Assembly: GCA_035457725.1 (NCBI GenBank)
Contig: DATIBC010000059.1
Span: 1-10,592 of the forward strand
Direction of reading: 5' to 3'
Origin: DATFES01 sp035457725
Lineage (GTDB): Bacteria; Pseudomonadota; Alphaproteobacteria; CACIAM-22H2
DNA: 10,592 nucleotides
Below the pieces are notes generated by a model. The model searched no databases and had not been told where the DNA came from. It worked only from the letters and a program-made list of their open reading frames with translations. Both the position numbers and the translations under genes were made by a program. This document shows, in pieces, positions 1 to 10,444 of this stretch (position 1 is the first letter of the stretch; each line of letters starts with the position of its first letter).

Positions 1-453
<453 letters not shown>

Positions 454-473
454 CTTCGAATCTCCCGGGCGCG

Positions 474-944
474 CTACCAGCGGTAATGCGAGAAGGCGCG
501 GTTGGCTTCGGCCATCCGGTGCGTGTCCTCGCGCTTCTTGACCGCCGTGCCACGGTTGTTCGCGGCATCGAGCAATTCGCCTGAAAGCCGTTCGGTCATC
601 GTGTGCTCGGAGCGAGCGCGCGCGGCGAATATGATCCAGCGGATCGCTAGCGCCTGGCCGCGCTCCTGCCGGACCTCGACCGGCACTTGATAAGTGGCGC
701 CGCCGACGCGGCGCGAACGCACCTCGATCGCCGGCCGCACGTTATCGAGCGCGCCATGGAACACCTTCATCGGATCCTGGCCGGAGCGCTTCTGTACGAA
801 GTCGAGTGCGCCATAGACGATTCGTTCGGCGGCCGACTTCTTGCCCTCATACATCAGACAGCTCATGAAGCGCGAAATCGTCGTGTCGCCGTACTTGGCG
901 TCCGGCAAGACTTCGCGGCGCTGGGCGGCGCGGCGGCGGGACAT
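474..944 (-). CDS. rpsG: 30S ribosomal protein S7
   Basis: S7 is a primary 16S rRNA-binding protein that starts assembly of the 30S head and lines the mRNA exit channel near the E site. The 156-residue product starts MSRRRAAQRREVLPDAKYGD, carries the conserved EVRSRRVGGATYQVPVEVR segment around residues 75-93, and ends in the typical KKREDTHRMAEANRAFSHYRW-type tail. The length matches the short S7 form common in Alphaproteobacteria rather than the longer E. coli K-12 form. The ATG at 942-944 has a GGAG Shine-Dalgarno six bases upstream, within an AAGGAAGGAG run that overlaps the rpsL stop codon. The rpsL-rpsG gap is only 14 bases, so translational coupling is likely. In E. coli S7 represses its own operon by binding the rpsL-rpsG spacer; that spacer is much longer there, and the short one here makes the same mechanism unlikely (inference). 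Confidence 0.98.
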   Translation of the reverse strand: MSRRRAAQRREVLPDAKYGDTTISRFMSCLMYEGKKSAAERIVYGALDFVQKRSGQDPMKVFHGALDNVRPAIEVRSRRVGGATYQVPVEVRQERGQALAIRWIIFAARARSEHTMTERLSGELLDAANNRGTAVKKREDTHRMAEANRAFSHYRW

Positions 945-958
945 GCTCGTCTCCTTCC

Positions 959-1330
959 TTACTTCGGACGCTTGGCGCCGTATTTCGAACGACGCTGGCG
1001 GCGGTCTTTGACGCCCTGCGTGTCGAGCGTGCCGCGAATAATGTGATAGCGAACGCCGGGCAGGTCCTTGACGCGGCCGCCGCGGATCATCACCACCGAA
1101 TGCTCCTGCAGGTTATGGCCTTCGCCGGGAATGTAGGTGACCACTTCGTAGCCGTTGGTCAGCCGTACCTTGGCGACCTTGCGCAGCGCCGAGTTCGGCT
1201 TTTTCGGCGTCGTCGTGTAGACACGCGTGCAGACACCACGTTTTTGCGGCGAACCTTGCAGCGCCGGCACCTTGTTGCGGCCGCCGCGGATGATCCGCGC
1301 ATTGCGAATCAGCTGGTTGATCGTCGGCAT
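959..1330 (-). CDS. rpsL: 30S ribosomal protein S12
   Basis: S12 sits at the decoding centre of the 30S subunit and affects translational accuracy. The 123-residue product starts MPTINQLIRNARIIRGGRNK, has the expected family length, and contains the conserved TTTPKKPNSALRK loop at residues 39-51 and the GGRVKDLPGVRYH loop at 84-96. Lys43, Lys88 and Pro91, the residues whose changes give streptomycin resistance or dependence in other bacteria, are all wild-type. Asp89 is the residue that RimO methylthiolates in species that have that enzyme. The frame is open further upstream to an ATG at 1372, but the family start (MPTINQL) and a GGAGG sequence 11 bases upstream fix the start at 1330. It is the first gene of the rpsL-rpsG-fusA unit, with its own promoter near 1518-1547 and a long leader. 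Confidence 0.98.
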   Translation of the reverse strand: MPTINQLIRNARIIRGGRNKVPALQGSPQKRGVCTRVYTTTPKKPNSALRKVAKVRLTNGYEVVTYIPGEGHNLQEHSVVMIRGGRVKDLPGVRYHIIRGTLDTQGVKDRRQRRSKYGAKRPK

Positions 1331-1341
1331 TGAGCCCAGGT

Positions 1342-1346
1342 CCTCC
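1342..1346 (-). promoter_or_regulatory. Shine-Dalgarno site of rpsL
   Basis: The minus strand reads GGAGG followed by 11 bases and then the rpsL ATG. The match to the anti-Shine-Dalgarno sequence is strong although the spacing is slightly long. It selects the internal ATG at 1330 over the in-frame ATG at 1372, which lies inside a hairpin-flanking region and has no comparable site. Confidence 0.75.
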
Positions 1347-1350
1347 AACA

Positions 1351-1365
1351 GCCGCAATATGCGGC
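1351..1365 (-). other. Small hairpin next to the rpsL ribosome-binding site
   Basis: A perfect 6-bp stem, GCCGCA paired with TGCGGC around a three-base loop, ends five bases upstream of the rpsL GGAGG. In the transcript it would sit directly beside the ribosome-binding site and could limit or position ribosome entry. The inverted repeat is seen directly; any function is inference. A 6-bp GC-rich repeat can occur by chance in such DNA. Confidence 0.4.
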
Positions 1366-1374
1366 GAGCCAAAA

Positions 1375-1412
1375 GCCCGCGAGCGAAGCAAGAATGCCTG
1401 CTTCTCGCGGGC
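1375..1412 (-). terminator. Terminator-like or attenuator hairpin in the rpsL leader
   Basis: On the minus strand an imperfect inverted repeat forms GCCCGCGAG-AAGCA / TGCTT-(CG)-CTCGCGGGC. This is a 14-bp stem with a two-base bulge and an eight-base loop, followed at once by TTTTGG. Stem plus U-run is the form of a factor-independent terminator, although the U-run is short. It lies between the likely rpsL promoter (1518-1547) and the rpsL start, 44 bases upstream of the ATG. It would therefore either attenuate the str operon or stop readthrough from rpoC. The structure is seen in the sequence; terminator activity is inferred. Confidence 0.55.
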
Positions 1413-1473
1413 CCTCACACGCCGATACGTCCGGCGACGACGATGATCTTTCGTTGCACCCCGGAACCGCGTC

Positions 1474-1492
1474 TCGGGTCAATGCGACCCGA
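1474..1492 (-). other. Stem-loop near the predicted 5' end of the rpsL leader
   Basis: A perfect 7-bp inverted repeat, TCGGGTC paired with GACCCGA around a five-base loop (AATGC in plus-strand sense), lies about 20-40 bases downstream of the inferred transcription start. A 5' hairpin of this kind can protect a transcript from decay or be part of a folded leader. No function can be assigned from the sequence alone. Confidence 0.4.
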
Positions 1493-1517
1493 CAATCGGC
1501 CCCAGCAAGGCGCGCGC

Positions 1518-1547
1518 AATATATGAACCGGAAGGGAAAAGCGTCAA
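1518..1547 (-). promoter_or_regulatory. Likely housekeeping-sigma promoter for rpsL-rpsG-fusA
   Basis: The minus strand carries a -35 box TTGACG (plus-strand 1542-1547), an 18-base spacer and a -10 box TATATT (1518-1523). Each box differs from the sigma-70 consensus at only one position, which stands out in such GC-rich DNA. The inferred start near 1511 gives an approximately 180-base leader before rpsL. The location fits a separate promoter for the str operon downstream of rpoC. Start-site mapping would be needed for proof. Confidence 0.7.
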
Positions 1548-1558
1548 GCAAAAGCGTC
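1537..1558 (-). repeat. Tandem 9-bp direct repeat overlapping the rpsL -35 box
   Basis: The minus-strand sequence GACGCTTTT occurs twice (plus-strand 1550-1558 and 1537-1545) separated by four bases. The copies are offset by 13 bases and the downstream one overlaps the -35 hexamer. It could be a regulator-binding pair or chance. No regulator is recognised. Confidence 0.45.
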
Positions 1559-1590
1559 GCCGCGATTCGGCCCCCTGCGGGGTCGAAGAA

Positions 1591-1641
1591 CGGATTTGAT
1601 CATCAGTCAAATTTAATAGTCTAATCAGATAGATATATAAA
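1591..1641. other. AT-rich island upstream of the rpsL promoter
   Basis: About 50 bases, roughly 70% A+T by eye, interrupt otherwise GC-rich DNA. The stretch includes ATATATAA, AATTTAATA and a TTTGA/TCAAA inverted repeat (1595-1611) with a TTGACT hexamer on the minus strand at 1605-1610. It lies about 80-130 bases upstream of the inferred rpsL start. That is too far for a canonical UP element, but it suits a regulator site, a DNA-bending site or a second, weaker promoter. I found no good -10 box at the correct distance from TTGACT. No gene is seen here. Confidence 0.4.
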
Positions 1642-1752
1642 CGCCCGTGGGTCGATCGGCGGGATGGATTCCGCCGTCCTCACGACCCTCCGGATCGAAC
1701 GCCGCCACGGCTCGATGGGAATGGGCGATCGACAATGTCGCAATCCGCAAGA

Positions 1753-1787
1753 CCTGCCCCTGCCTCGGTACCGGCGGCAGGGGCAGG
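1753..1787 (-). terminator. Hairpin after rpoC, probable terminator or 3'-end structure
   Basis: A perfect 12-bp inverted repeat, CCTGCCCCTGCC paired with GGCAGGGGCAGG around an 11-base loop, begins 24 bases after the rpoC stop codon. The stem is very stable and correctly placed to end the rplL-rpoB-rpoC transcript. The bases after it on the minus strand (TCTTGCGG) are only weakly U-rich, so termination may be partial, or the stem may protect the mRNA 3' end from exonucleases. The loop contains a small CGGTACCG palindrome. Confidence 0.6.
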
Positions 1788-1811
1788 CGGAAGCGATTCG
1801 GGCCGCAGCCT

Positions 1812-4800
1812 TCAGGCGCTCCGCGCGCGCCGGCGGCCGCCGGCGATCGCGCGCGGCCGTTCCTTCGGCGCAGGCGCCTCGACCGGCTCGTCTTCTTCGG
1901 CGCTTTCGTCGCTGCGGCGGGCAAGCAACTCGCGGTCGCGTTCGGCGGCGATCGCCCGCAGGCGATTCATCACCGATCCGGTGCCTGCCGGGATCAGACG
2001 GCCGACGATGACGTTCTCCTTCAGGCCAAGCAGGTCGTCGACCTTGCCGTTGACGGCCGCCTCAGTGAGGACCCGGGTCGTTTCCTGGAAGGACGCCGCC
2101 GAGATGAACGAGCGTGTCTGCAACGACGCCTTGGTGATCCCCTGCAGGACGGGTTTCGCGGTCCCCGGCTTTAGACCCTCGGCCAGCGCCTTGGCGTTGA
2201 TCGCCTCGAACTCGGCGCGGTCGACCTGTTCGCCCACGAGGTAGGTGGTCTCGCCGGCATCGTCGATTTCGACCTTCTGCAGCATCTGGCGGACGATCAC
2301 CTCGATGTGCTTGTCGTTGATTTTGACGCCTTGCAGTCGATAGACATCCTGGATCTCGTTGACGAGGTATGTCGCCAGCGCTTCGACGCCGAGCACGCGT
2401 AGGATGTCGTGCGGAACGGGATTGCCGTCCATCAGCAGATCGCCGCGCTGCACGTAATCGCCCTCCTGGACGCTGATGTGCTTGCCCTTGGGAATCAGAT
2501 ACTCGATCGGCTGGGCGTCCTCGTCCTCGGGGCGCACGACGATGCGGCGCTTGGCCTTGTAGTCCTTGCCGAACTCGACGCGCCCGTCGACCTCGCTGAT
2601 GATCGCGAAGTCCTTTGGTCGGCGTGCCTCGAACAGCTCCGCCACGCGCGGCAAGCCGCCGGTGATATCGCGTGTCTTCGACGACTCGCGCGGGATGCGC
2701 GCCAGCACATCGCCCGCCCGGACCTCGGCGCCGTTTTCGACCGACAAGATGGCGTCGACGGACATGAAATAGCGCGCTTCGAGTCCGTTGGGCAGTTTGA
2801 CCACGTTGCTCTTGGCGTCGCGCAAGGTGATGCGCGGCCGAAGGTCGGCGCCCTTCGGTTGCTGGCGCCAATCGACCACCACCTTGTTGGAGATGCCCGT
2901 GGCCTCGTCGAGGATTTCGCGCATCGAGACGCCCTCGATCAGGTCGACGTAGTGGGCTATGCCCTCGGTCTCGGTGATGATCGGCAGCGTATAGGGGTCC
3001 CACTCGGCGAGCCGCTGGCCTTTCTTGACCTCGGCGCCATCGTCGGCCAGCAGCTTCGCCCCGTATGGGACGCGGTGTCGGGCGCGCTCGCGGCCGGACT
3101 CATCGACCAGGACAAGTTCGCAGTTGCGGCCCATCACCACCGGGATCTTCTGGCTGTTGATGACGACGTTGCGGTTCTTGATCGTCACCTTGGCGTCGTA
3201 GGCCGCCTCGATCGACGATTGCTCGGCGCCGCGCTGCACGGCGCCGCCGATGTGGAACGTGCGCATCGTGAGCTGGGTGCCCGGCTCGCCGATCGACTGC
3301 GCGGCGATAATGCCGACTGCCTCGCCGACGTTGACCATCGTTCCGCGCGCGAGATCGCGGCCATAGCACGCCCCGCAGACGCCGCTCTTGCTTTCGCAAG
3401 TCAACACCGAGCGGATCTTGACCAGCTCCAGCCCGGCCCGCTCGATCTGCTCGACCTCGCTCTCCTCGATCAAGCGTCCGGCGGGTACGATGACGTTGCC
3501 CGATAGCGGATCGACGACATCGACCGCGGCGGTGCGGCCAAGGATGCGCTCGGCGAGCGGCGCGATGATTTCTCCGCCCTCGACCACCGCCTTCATGCTG
3601 AGGCCTTCCTTGGTGTGGCAATCGTCCTCGACGATGATCGCGTCCTGCGCCACGTCGACTAGGCGTCGCGTCAAGTAGCCGGAATTGGCGGTCTTCAGCG
3701 CCGTATCGGCCAACCCCTTGCGCGCCCCGTGCGTCGAGTTGAAGTACTCGAGCACGGTCAGGCCCTCCTTGAAGTTTGAGATGATCGGCGTTTCGATGAT
3801 CTCGCCCGACGGCTTCGCCATCAAGCCGCGCATTCCGGCGAGCTGCTTGATCTGCGCCGCCGAACCGCGCGCGCCCGAATGAGCCATCATGTAAACCGAA
3901 TTGATCGGCTCGCCCCGCTTCGGCCGGCTGACTTCCTTCATCATCTCCTCGGCGACCCTATCGGTGCAATGCGACCACGCGTCGACCACCTTGTTGTATT
4001 TTTCGCCCTGCGTGATCAGCCCGTCCTGATATTGCTGCTCGTATTCCTGCACCTTCGCCTTGGTCTCCTCGACAAGCTTCTCCTTGGCCACCGGGATGAC
4101 CAAGTCGTCCTTGCCGAAGGAGATGCCTGCGTGGCACGCCCACTGGAAGCCCAGCGCCATCAGCCGGTCGGCGAAGATCACCGTCTCCTTCTGGCCGCAA
4201 TGGCGGTAAACGATATCGATGACGTTCGATATCTCCTTCTTGGTGAGGAGTTGGTTGACCAGCGCGAGCGGCACGTTGGGGTTGATCGGCAGAATCTGCG
4301 ACAGCAGCATGCGTCCGGCGGTGGTTTCGACGAGCTGGGTGACCGGCGAATTGTCTTTGTCCACCGTGCGATAGCGCGCCTTGATCTTGGCGTGCAGCGA
4401 CAGCCGGCCGCTGAACAGCGCCTGCTCGATCTCGGCCACGTCGGCTAAGATCATGCCTTCGCCCGGCTCGCCCTCGCGCATCATCGACAGGTAGTAGAGT
4501 CCGAGCACGATGTCCTGACTCGGCACGATGATCGGCTTGCCGTTGGCCGGCGACAGGATGTTGTTGGTCGACATCATCAAGACGCGCGCCTCAAGCTGGG
4601 CCTCGAGCGACAGCGGGACATGGACCGCCATCTGGTCGCCGTCGAAATCGGCGTTGAAGGCGGTGCAGACCAGCGGATGAAGCTGAATCGCCTTGCCCTC
4701 GATCAGCACCGGCTCGAACGCCTGGATGCCGAGCCGGTGGAGTGTCGGAGCGCGGTTCAACAGCACCGGGTGCTCGCGAATAACCTCTTCGAGGATGTCC

Positions 4801-6029
4801 CAAACTTCGGGGCGCTCCTTTTCGACCATTCGCTTGGCGGCCTTGATCGTCGTCGCCATGCCGTAAAGCTCGAGCTTCGAATAGATGAACGGCTTGAACA
4901 GCTCGAGCGCCATCTTCTTCGGCAAACCGCACTGGTGCAGCTTGAGTTCGGGTCCGACGACGATCACCGAACGGCCCGAGTAGTCGACGCGCTTGCCGAG
5001 CAGGTTTTGGCGGAACCGGCCCTGCTTGCCCTTCAACATGTCCGACAGCGACTTCAGTGGCCGCTTGTTGGCGCCGGTGATGACGCGGCCGCGGCGGCCA
5101 TTGTCGAACAGCGCGTCCACCGCCTCCTGCAGCATGCGCTTCTCGTTGCGCACGATGATATCGGGAGCGCGCAGCTCGATAAGGCGCTTCAGCCGATTGT
5201 TACGGTTGATCACGCGACGATACAGATCGTTCAGGTCCGACGTCGCGAAACGGCCGCCATCGAGCGGCACCAACGGCCGCAATTCGGGCGGGATGACCGG
5301 CACGACGTCGAGAATCATCCACTCCGGCCGATTCCCGGAATCGATGAAGGATTCGACGAGCTTGAGCCGCTTGACCAGCTTCTTGCGCCGCGCCTCCGAC
5401 GTCGTTTCCTTGAGCTCGGTGCGCATCTTGTCGCGCTCCTCGCCGAGATCGATGGCGGAGAGCATCGACTTCAGCGCCTCGGCGCCGATCATCGCCGTGA
5501 ACGCCTCCTCGCCGTGCTCCTCCTGCGCGCGAATGAACTGGTCCTCGTTCAAGAGCTGATGGAGCTTGAGCGGCGTCAGTCCCGGCTCGGTGACGATGTA
5601 ATTCTCGAAATAGAGCACGCGCTCGAGATCGCGCAGCGTCATGTCGACCAGAAGGCCGATGCGGCTGGGAAGCGACTTCAGAAACCAGATATGCGCCACC
5701 GGCGAGGCGAGCTCGATATGGCCCATGCGCTCGCGTCGGACCTTCGAAAGCGTGACCTCGACGCCGCATTTCTCGCAGATGATGCCGCGGTATTTCATGC
5801 GCTTGTACTTGCCGCACAAGCACTCATAGTCCTTAATCGGACCGAAGATGCGGGCGCAGAACAGCCCGTCGCGTTCGGGCTTGAACGTCCGGTAGTTGAT
5901 CGTCTCCGGCTTCTTGATCTCGCCGAACGACCACGAGCGGATTCGCTCCGGGCTGGCGATCGAGATCTGGATCTGATCGAACTGCTGGGGCGCGGTCGGT
6001 TGACCGAGGATGTTCGCGACTTCGTTCAT
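1812..6029 (-). CDS. rpoC: DNA-directed RNA polymerase subunit beta'
   Basis: RpoC forms one pincer of RNA polymerase and carries most of the active site. The product is 1405 residues, against 1407 in E. coli. The N-terminal zinc ribbon has Cys70, Cys72, Cys85 and Cys88, identical in number to E. coli. The catalytic magnesium motif NADFDGDQM gives Asp461, Asp463 and Asp465. The second zinc site is Cys804, Cys878, Cys885 and Cys888. The bridge helix (STHGARKGLADTALKTANSG, about 759-794) and trigger loop (QLTMRTFHIGG with Arg923 and His926) are intact. The proteobacterial insert in the trigger loop appears present between roughly 930 and 1120. Two ATGs are adjacent; I prefer the second because AGGAG is six bases from it and only three from the first, and because the zinc-site numbering then matches. 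The upstream choice adds one Met (start 6032). It follows rpoB by about 90 bases. Confidence 0.98.
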   Translation of the reverse strand: MNEVANILGQPTAPQQFDQIQISIASPERIRSWSFGEIKKPETINYRTFKPERDGLFCARIFGPIKDYECLCGKYKRMKYRGIICEKCGVEVTLSKVRRERMGHIELASPVAHIWFLKSLPSRIGLLVDMTLRDLERVLYFENYIVTEPGLTPLKLHQLLNEDQFIRAQEEHGEEAFTAMIGAEALKSMLSAIDLGEERDKMRTELKETTSEARRKKLVKRLKLVESFIDSGNRPEWMILDVVPVIPPELRPLVPLDGGRFATSDLNDLYRRVINRNNRLKRLIELRAPDIIVRNEKRMLQEAVDALFDNGRRGRVITGANKRPLKSLSDMLKGKQGRFRQNLLGKRVDYSGRSVIVVGPELKLHQCGLPKKMALELFKPFIYSKLELYGMATTIKAAKRMVEKERPEVWDILEEVIREHPVLLNRAPTLHRLGIQAFEPVLIEGKAIQLHPLVCTAFNADFDGDQMAVHVPLSLEAQLEARVLMMSTNNILSPANGKPIIVPSQDIVLGLYYLSMMREGEPGEGMILADVAEIEQALFSGRLSLHAKIKARYRTVDKDNSPVTQLVETTAGRMLLSQILPINPNVPLALVNQLLTKKEISNVIDIVYRHCGQKETVIFADRLMALGFQWACHAGISFGKDDLVIPVAKEKLVEETKAKVQEYEQQYQDGLITQGEKYNKVVDAWSHCTDRVAEEMMKEVSRPKRGEPINSVYMMAHSGARGSAAQIKQLAGMRGLMAKPSGEIIETPIISNFKEGLTVLEYFNSTHGARKGLADTALKTANSGYLTRRLVDVAQDAIIVEDDCHTKEGLSMKAVVEGGEIIAPLAERILGRTAAVDVVDPLSGNVIVPAGRLIEESEVEQIERAGLELVKIRSVLTCESKSGVCGACYGRDLARGTMVNVGEAVGIIAAQSIGEPGTQLTMRTFHIGGAVQRGAEQSSIEAAYDAKVTIKNRNVVINSQKIPVVMGRNCELVLVDESGRERARHRVPYGAKLLADDGAEVKKGQRLAEWDPYTLPIITETEGIAHYVDLIEGVSMREILDEATGISNKVVVDWRQQPKGADLRPRITLRDAKSNVVKLPNGLEARYFMSVDAILSVENGAEVRAGDVLARIPRESSKTRDITGGLPRVAELFEARRPKDFAIISEVDGRVEFGKDYKAKRRIVVRPEDEDAQPIEYLIPKGKHISVQEGDYVQRGDLLMDGNPVPHDILRVLGVEALATYLVNEIQDVYRLQGVKINDKHIEVIVRQMLQKVEIDDAGETTYLVGEQVDRAEFEAINAKALAEGLKPGTAKPVLQGITKASLQTRSFISAASFQETTRVLTEAAVNGKVDDLLGLKENVIVGRLIPAGTGSVMNRLRAIAAERDRELLARRSDESAEEDEPVEAPAPKERPRAIAGGRRRARSA

Positions 6030-6035
6030 CATTGT

Positions 6036-6040
6036 CTCCT
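6036..6040 (-). promoter_or_regulatory. Shine-Dalgarno site of rpoC
   Basis: The minus strand reads AGGAG-ACA-ATG-ATG. The six-base distance to the second ATG is near the optimum, whereas three bases to the first is short, so this site favours the start at 6029. Confidence 0.65.
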
Positions 6041-6090
6041 GCCGGGCCGCCCGACTTGGCGGTCCTCAAGTTTTCATCGCAGCATAGATC

Positions 6091-6114
6091 GCGGCGGAGA
6101 TTCGGCCCCGCCGC
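6091..6114 (-). other. Stem-loop in the rpoB-rpoC spacer
   Basis: GCGGCGG and CCGCCGC form a perfect 7-bp stem with a 10-base loop a few bases after the rpoB stop. No U-tract follows (the next bases on the minus strand are GATCTATGC), so it is not a terminator by form. It could be an RNA processing or stability element within the rpoBC message. The rest of the 91-base spacer shows only the rpoC ribosome-binding site and a weaker 5-bp hairpin at 6047-6062. Confidence 0.35.
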
Positions 6115-6120
6115 ACATGC

Positions 6121-10257
<4,137 letters not shown>

Positions 10258-10261
10258 GGAA

Positions 10262-10266
10262 CTCCT
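10262..10266 (-). promoter_or_regulatory. Shine-Dalgarno site of rpoB
   Basis: The minus strand reads GAGGAG-TTCC-ATG-GTG. The four-base gap is slightly short for the ATG; the adjacent in-frame GTG would be seven bases away. Both encode nearly the same protein, and the ATG is preferred. The site rules out the in-frame ATG at 10269, which overlaps it. Confidence 0.6.
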
Positions 10267-10306
10267 CATTGCCTGGCGACGCCGGTCATCGGCATCGCGC
10301 TCATCA

Positions 10307-10320
10307 CGAACGATCGTTCG
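10307..10320. repeat. Perfect 14-bp palindrome in the rplL-rpoB spacer
   Basis: CGAACGATCGTTCG reads the same on both strands and lies about 50 bases upstream of the rpoB start. A perfect palindrome of this length without a loop looks more like a site for a dimeric DNA-binding protein than an RNA hairpin. Short CGATCG-type words are frequent in GC-rich alphaproteobacterial DNA, so chance is possible. Confidence 0.5.
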
Positions 10321-10366
10321 GCCCCGTATCGAACCAATCCAAAATCGCCGCGCTCTCGGGGCCGGC

Positions 10367-10417
10367 GGCCGGGGCGTCGCGCGAAGCAACCTTCATTCAT
10401 TTCGCGACGCTCCGGCC
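10367..10417 (-). other. Long stem-loop between rplL and rpoB
   Basis: GGCCGG-G-GCGTCGCG at 10367-10381 pairs with CGCGACGC-T-CCGGCC at 10403-10417. This gives 14 paired bases with a single A-C mismatch in the minus-strand RNA and a 21-base loop that contains ATGAATGAAGG. It starts 27 bases after the rplL stop. No U-tract follows. In E. coli the same spacer holds an attenuator and an RNase III site that lower rpoBC expression relative to the ribosomal genes; this stem could serve similarly (inference by position). The remaining spacer holds the palindrome at 10307-10320 and the rpoB ribosome-binding site; I see no clear promoter. Confidence 0.55.
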
Positions 10418-10444
10418 CCCGTTAGGCGGGCGCGATCGGCCGCC

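Noticed and set aside
1331..1372. 14-residue N-terminal extension of S12 from an ATG at 1372
   Set aside because: S12 proteins begin MPTINQL almost universally, and GGAGG lies within the extension, so the extension covers the ribosome-binding site.
1309..1551. 80-codon minus-strand frame across the rpsL promoter and leader
   Set aside because: It uses a TTG start that lies upstream of the predicted transcription start, overlaps the start of rpsL out of frame, and has no recognisable features.
1394..1624. 76-codon plus-strand frame in the rpoC-rpsL gap
   Set aside because: No ribosome-binding site, low-complexity composition, and it runs antisense through the rpsL promoter and leader.
2409..3506. 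Open frame of about 365 codons on the plus strand inside rpoC
   Set aside because: Same reason: antisense to a highly conserved coding region, no ribosome-binding site or known motif.
10258..10389. 44-residue N-terminal extension of RpoB from an upstream TTG
   Set aside because: The extension is arginine- and proline-rich, overlaps the long stem-loop, uses a TTG start, and is not part of the RpoB family. A Shine-Dalgarno and the conserved MVQSLAGRKRIRK start support 10257.
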